A stretch of 64,000 nt of DNA. Origin: an uncultured Dysosmobacter sp. Lineage in GTDB: Bacteria > Bacillota > Clostridia > Oscillospirales > Oscillospiraceae. Positions 62,989 through 64,000 of the stretch are shown here, piece after piece. The notes beneath the pieces were generated by a model. The model ran no database searches, was not told where the DNA came from, and saw nothing but the letters and a program-made list of their open reading frames with translations. The stretch lies in the NCBI GenBank assembly GCA_934565855.1, contig CAKTIO010000005.1, positions 145,599 through 209,598 on the forward strand, given 5' to 3'. Each line of letters begins with the position of its first letter. The stretch's first letter is position 1. The position numbers were made by a program, and so were the translations under genes.

Positions 62989-63858
62989 ATGCATTATTCT
63001 GGAAGTGTTTACCGTCCCCCCAGCGAAGCATACAGCCTGATCGTACAGGTGACATTAGGGTGTAGCCATAACCGCTGCGCTTTTTGCAATATGTATAAGG
63101 ATAAGAAGTTCTCTATTTGCCCAATCGACCAGGTCATGGACGATCTTGCATGGGCAAGACAGCGGTATTCCAGAATTGAACGGATTTTTCTGGCGGATGG
63201 CGATGCACTGATTTTGCCGACAGAACATCTGCTGCGCATATTGAATTTTATCCGCAGAGAGATTCCGGAGTGCCAGCGGGTGGCGACATATGCCAGTCCC
63301 AGGAGCATCATCGGAAAAACGCCTGAGGACCTGCGGCGTTTGCGGCAGGCGGGGCTAAGTATGGCGTATCTGGGACTGGAAAGTGGAAACGATGCTTTGC
63401 TGAAAAAAATCAATAAGGGTGTAACAGCGCAGCAGCAGATTGCCTGTGGACAAAAGCTGAAGGAAGCTGGAATGATTTTATCTGTGACTGCCATCAATGG
63501 CTTGTCTGGAACGACGGGATGGGAAGCGCACGCGATAGATACCGCCCATGCGCTGAACGCCATGCGCCCGGATTATATTGCCCTGCTGACTTTGCGTATT
63601 TATACAGGGACACCGATGGCACAGTGGATTCAGGAGGGAAGCTTGGTCATGCCCTCTCCGATGGAATTGATTCGGGAAACGAGGTTGTTTTTAACGGAGA
63701 TCGACTGCCCGGGGGCGGTATTCCGCTCCAACCACGCCAGCAATTATCTGGTATTGAAGGGAACACTGAACGAGGACCGTGAAAAAATGATCCGGCAGTG
63801 TGATGCGGCATTGAGAGGAGAAAAAGCACTACGGTCTATTGTGGAACTGGGACACTGA
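62989..63858 (+). CDS. Radical SAM protein
   Basis: A 289-residue radical SAM enzyme. The cluster motif is GCSHNRCAFCNMYKDKKF, that is C-x4-C-x2-C, one residue longer in the first interval than the classical C-x3-C-x2-C but usual for this CSHN subgroup as I recall it. GLESGNDALLKKINKG and the C-terminal RSNHASNYLVLKG follow. The substrate is unknown. AAAGGAG precedes the ATG. It follows mntP by 34 nt and may share its transcript. Confidence 0.88.
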   Translation: MHYSGSVYRPPSEAYSLIVQVTLGCSHNRCAFCNMYKDKKFSICPIDQVMDDLAWARQRYSRIERIFLADGDALILPTEHLLRILNFIRREIPECQRVATYASPRSIIGKTPEDLRRLRQAGLSMAYLGLESGNDALLKKINKGVTAQQQIACGQKLKEAGMILSVTAINGLSGTTGWEAHAIDTAHALNAMRPDYIALLTLRIYTGTPMAQWIQEGSLVMPSPMELIRETRLFLTEIDCPGAVFRSNHASNYLVLKGTLNEDREKMIRQCDAALRGEKALRSIVELGH

Positions 63859-63911
63859 AACAGTCCGGTTGCGTAATAAGTAATTCTAATGGCGAATATT
63901 AGGAAATACAC

Positions 63912-63940
63912 TTGACAAGCTGGGAAAAGTCTGGTATTCT
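63912..63940 (+). promoter_or_regulatory. Promoter for a gene beyond the window
   Basis: Consensus -35 TTGACA (63912-63917), 17-bp spacer, -10 TATTCT (63935-63940). A small hairpin GCTGTC/GGCAGC begins just after the start site, and no gene start is seen before the window ends. Confidence 0.7.
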
Positions 63941-64000
63941 AAGCAAGCTGTCGGGACGGCAGCGTGTTTTAGTGTCGGAATTTGGAAAACGGCGTTGACC

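Overview
The window is a chromosomal segment of a moderately GC-rich, endospore-forming member of the Clostridia, most likely Oscillospiraceae/Ruminococcaceae. This rests on Spo0A, a CwlJ/GerQ germination pair, Firmicutes-type RpoB/RpoC, ECF vitamin transporters, EFR1-type flavodoxin/ferredoxin, DUF4317/DUF4358/DUF4830/DUF5711 proteins and consistent AGGAGG ribosome sites. Nearly all of it is core genome. The only mobile-type gene is one large serine recombinase at about 22.8-24.35 kb.

Layout. 0-0.9 kb: two tiny membrane proteins, one too short for ordinary ORF calling, then a long rpoB leader. 0.9-13.5 kb: rpoB-rpoC, an L7Ae-like K-turn protein, and the str operon (rpsL, rpsG, fusA, tuf). 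13.5-16 kb: DUF4830, rsuA and a CdaR/PucR-type regulator. 16.2-19.9 kb: ftsE-ftsX-M23 hydrolase for division and wall remodelling, then an unrecognised 250-aa protein. 20-22.4 kb: greA and a lysyl-tRNA synthetase carrying an extra C-terminal tRNA-binding domain. 22.5-24.4 kb: recombinase and its small companion. 24.5-31.7 kb: NUDIX, spo0A, a TSCPD protein, glycosyltransferases, cwlJ-gerQ and a Wzy/O-antigen-ligase-like protein. 31.8-38 kb, minus strand: glyA, 5-formyl-THF cyclo-ligase, dinB, an LtaS-like sulfatase, and ribU under an FMN riboswitch. 38-42.2 kb: SLOG protein, lipoprotein, Rrf2 regulator, and a LysR regulator divergent from a non-canonical SDR. 42.4-53.3 kb: methyltransferase, ecfA1-ecfA2-ecfT-truA, DUF5711, CvpA, ClpE-like ATPase with a small Cys4 protein, EFR1 and DUF4317. 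53.4-61.4 kb, minus strand: rsmH-dacA, a TPM/TelA/XpaC membrane-stress group, and an oxaloacetate-decarboxylase-type operon (oadG-biotin carrier-oadA). 61.6-63.9 kb: sfsA, mntP and a radical SAM gene.

How the genes work together. The first third is transcription and translation machinery with strong TTGACA-17-TATAAT-type promoters. FtsEX and the M23 hydrolase, DacA and the LtaS-like protein serve the cell envelope. Spo0A and CwlJ/GerQ serve sporulation and germination. RibU supplies riboflavin through the shared EcfA1A2T module encoded 5 kb away. GlyA and formyl-THF cyclo-ligase serve one-carbon metabolism.

I found no defence island, CRISPR array, prophage, rRNA or tRNA gene. The best candidates for unusual biology are: (i) the SDR lacking the catalytic Tyr/Lys, with highly-expressed-type codon use and a palindromic operator next to a divergent LysR; (ii) the TPM protein whose predicted cytoplasmic tail is an RGG/FGGGS repeat, beside TelA/XpaC; (iii) the LysRS-Trbp111-type fusion; (iv) the ribU leader combining a terminator with a 9-bp Shine-Dalgarno sequester; (v) the small Cys4 protein following the ClpE-like unfoldase. 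None of these amounts to a proven new system.
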